This document shows, in pieces, positions 7,178 to 8,185 of a DNA stretch of 8,185 bases. Source of the DNA: an uncultured Eubacteriales bacterium (lineage in GTDB: Bacteria > Bacillota > Clostridia > Oscillospirales > Acutalibacteraceae). The position numbers and the translations under genes are program-made. The stretch is from positions 1-8,185 of the forward strand of contig ONWY01000042.1 of assembly GCA_900321665.1 (NCBI GenBank). The letters are read 5' to 3'. The notes beneath the pieces were generated by a model that had not been told where the DNA came from, ran no database searches, and worked only from the letters and a program-made list of their open reading frames with translations. Numbering within the stretch: the stretch's first letter is position 1; each line of letters starts with the position of its first letter.

Positions 7178-7815
7178 AAACTTATAAAATCCACCTTGTC
7201 AGGTGCGGGCTGACCGATGCAAATTTACAGGGCAGGTACCTCGGCAGAGAGGATGTGCCGGTGTGCGAAAAGGGTATCGAGCAGTTGAAATACTTTAAGA
7301 AAACCTACCCTTACCCGCAGGTGCAGGCGGTTTTCACAAGCCCTTTGCAGCGCTGCAAGCAAACCGCGGCAATGCTCTTTGAGGGTGCGCCGCTGGTGGA
7401 AATCCCCAACTTTACCGAGTACGATTTCGGCGAGTTTGAGGGCTTTTCCGCCGAGGAGCTGAAGGATAACGAAACATTTAAGCTTTGGTTGGGGGATAAC
7501 GGCGATGCTGCGCCGCCCTTCGGCGAGAGCAATAACCACTTTAAAGCGCGCGTTGCCACCGACTTTGAAAAGGTGGTGGAGGGCTTGATTAAAACCGGCA
7601 CCACCGAGAGCGCGATTGTGGTGCATGGCGGTGTGCTGATGCTCATTCTCTCCTTTTTCGGGCTGCCCGAAGCGCCGATGCACGATTGGCTGTGCGAGAG
7701 CGGCTGCGGGTATACCCTGCTGGTGACCCCGTCGCTGTGGATGCGCGGCAGGAAGGTAGAGGTGTTTGATACCTTTCCCGAGAGCCTGCGCGCGGCAAAG
7801 CAAAGCGAACAATAA
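7174..7815 (+). CDS. Histidine phosphatase (phosphoglycerate mutase-like) superfamily protein with the catalytic His replaced by Cys
   Basis: A 213-residue protein with the family layout: N-terminal HLVRCGLT at 7-14, GRYLGREDVPVCEKG at 20-34, TSPLQRCKQTA at 55-65 with Arg60, TEYDFGEFEG at 81-90 with Glu82, and VVHGGV at 149-154 with His151. Family enzymes transfer phosphate to the His of an R-H-G motif. Here that motif reads R10-C11-G12, from codons AGG TGC GGG. Changing CAC to TGC takes two substitutions, so one base-call error is an unlikely explanation. The other pocket residues (Arg10, Arg60, Glu82, His151) are kept. It may be a pseudo-enzyme that binds phosphate, or it may use the thiol. 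GAGG (7163-7166) precedes the ATG, which overlaps the previous stop as ATGA. The substrate cannot be named; cobalamin, sugar-phosphate or mutase roles are all possible for relatives. Confidence 0.9.
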   Translation: MKTYKIHLVRCGLTDANLQGRYLGREDVPVCEKGIEQLKYFKKTYPYPQVQAVFTSPLQRCKQTAAMLFEGAPLVEIPNFTEYDFGEFEGFSAEELKDNETFKLWLGDNGDAAPPFGESNNHFKARVATDFEKVVEGLIKTGTTESAIVVHGGVLMLILSFFGLPEAPMHDWLCESGCGYTLLVTPSLWMRGRKVEVFDTFPESLRAAKQSEQ

Positions 7816-7824
7816 CGAAAAAAC

Positions 7825-7840
7825 CGCTGCATGCGCAGCG
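7825..7840. repeat. Short GC-rich hairpin in the gap before the last gene
   Basis: CGCTGC (7825-7830) and GCAGCG (7835-7840) form a perfect six-base stem around ATGC. On the plus strand it is followed by AAGGATAGGAG, the start of the next ribosome binding site, so it is not a classical terminator for the operon. Read on the minus strand the stem is followed by a run of six T, as in an intrinsic terminator for a transcript coming from the right. It could also modulate translation of the last gene. Confidence 0.4.
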
Positions 7841-7858
7841 AAGGATAGGAGCAAAAGT

Positions 7859-8185
7859 ATGAAAAAAATGATGGCGGGCCGCTCGCTGTATATCGCCCTC
7901 GGCGTGTGTCTGCTGGCCGCCGGGGCGGTGGGCGTTTCCGCCTTGAAGAATATGACCTCCCCGAAGGTGACCGTGCCGGAAATCACCACGGAGAGGACCA
8001 CTTACGTCAATTATGCAAAGCACGTCTTCACCGATCCCACCACCCAGCCGGCGGAGATTTCCGCGGAGCTTCCTGAGCCCGATACCGAACCCGTGACGGC
8101 GGCGGTGTTTGACAGCGCCAATACGCCGCTCAGCGAAACCACCACGGAGGAGGAGACCACCGCGAAGCCCGTCGTCTGGTCTTCT
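7859..8185 (+). CDS. N-terminal part of an exported or membrane-anchored Thr/Glu/Pro-rich protein (runs off the right edge)
   Basis: The frame is open for 109 codons to the window edge. AGGAG (7847-7851) sits seven bases before the ATG at 7859, so the start is firm. The N-terminus is basic (KKMMAGR), then a hydrophobic segment covers about residues 9-29 (SLYIALGVCLLAAGAVGVSA), a signal anchor or signal peptide without an obvious lipobox. From about residue 33 the chain is low-complexity: clusters such as ITTERTT, DPTTQPAE and SETTTEEETT, rich in Thr, Glu and Pro, suggest an extended extracytoplasmic linker before a folded domain that is not in view. In Clostridia such an N-terminus often precedes a cell-wall peptidase, for example M23, but nothing here proves that. 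It is the last co-directional gene after the phosphatase homologue, with a 43-base gap. Confidence 0.8.
   Translation, partial: MKKMMAGRSLYIALGVCLLAAGAVGVSALKNMTSPKVTVPEITTERTTYVNYAKHVFTDPTTQPAEISAELPEPDTEPVTAAVFDSANTPLSETTTEEETTAKPVVWSS

Noticed and set aside
7225..8001. A 258-residue minus-strand frame opposite the phosphatase homologue and the last gene
   Set aside because: It spans two well-supported plus-strand genes with good ribosome binding sites and shows no domain or start signal.

Overview
The window looks like a chromosomal stretch from a low-to-mid GC member of the Clostridia, probably of the Oscillospiraceae/Ruminococcaceae type. The signs are a ThiI without a rhodanese domain next to its own cysteine desulfurase, a class B sortase, a glycogen branching enzyme with a Lys/Ala/Pro-rich tail, and strong AGGAG-type ribosome binding sites. 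The placement is an inference from gene content, not from a marker gene.

Layout. Positions 1-467 (minus) hold an incomplete polytopic membrane protein that resembles half of a major facilitator (MFS) transporter. It sits directly against the 3' end of glgB (497-2503, minus). An AT-rich divergent region (2504-2765) carries plausible back-to-back promoters. From 2766 to the right edge all genes are on the plus strand and tightly packed: a NifS/IscS-type cysteine desulfurase (2766-3893), thiI (3905-5074), a stand-alone CinA C-terminal-type amidohydrolase (pncC, 5071-5544), a class B sortase (5537-6514), an unrecognised tail-anchored protein (6575-7177), a histidine phosphatase superfamily protein (7174-7815), and the 5' part of a gene for an exported or anchored Thr/Glu/Pro-rich protein (7859 to the edge). 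Several junctions overlap by 4-8 bases, so translational coupling in one operon is likely.

How the genes work together. The desulfurase and ThiI form a sulfur relay for 4-thiouridine in tRNA. GlgB makes the alpha-1,6 branches of glycogen. PncC recycles nicotinamide mononucleotide. The sortase and the last gene act at the cell surface. The rest of the operon looks like a mixture of housekeeping functions rather than one pathway.

Most worth a second look: (1) the histidine phosphatase homologue has Cys where the family has its phosphate-accepting His; (2) the glgB/MFS boundary looks like a recombination or assembly junction, with a membrane-protein fragment of different codon use and no proper start; (3) the tail-anchored protein may be a degenerate relative of the MoCF/CinA N-terminal domain that the neighbouring PncC lacks. 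I saw no CRISPR array, insertion sequence, tRNA or rRNA gene.
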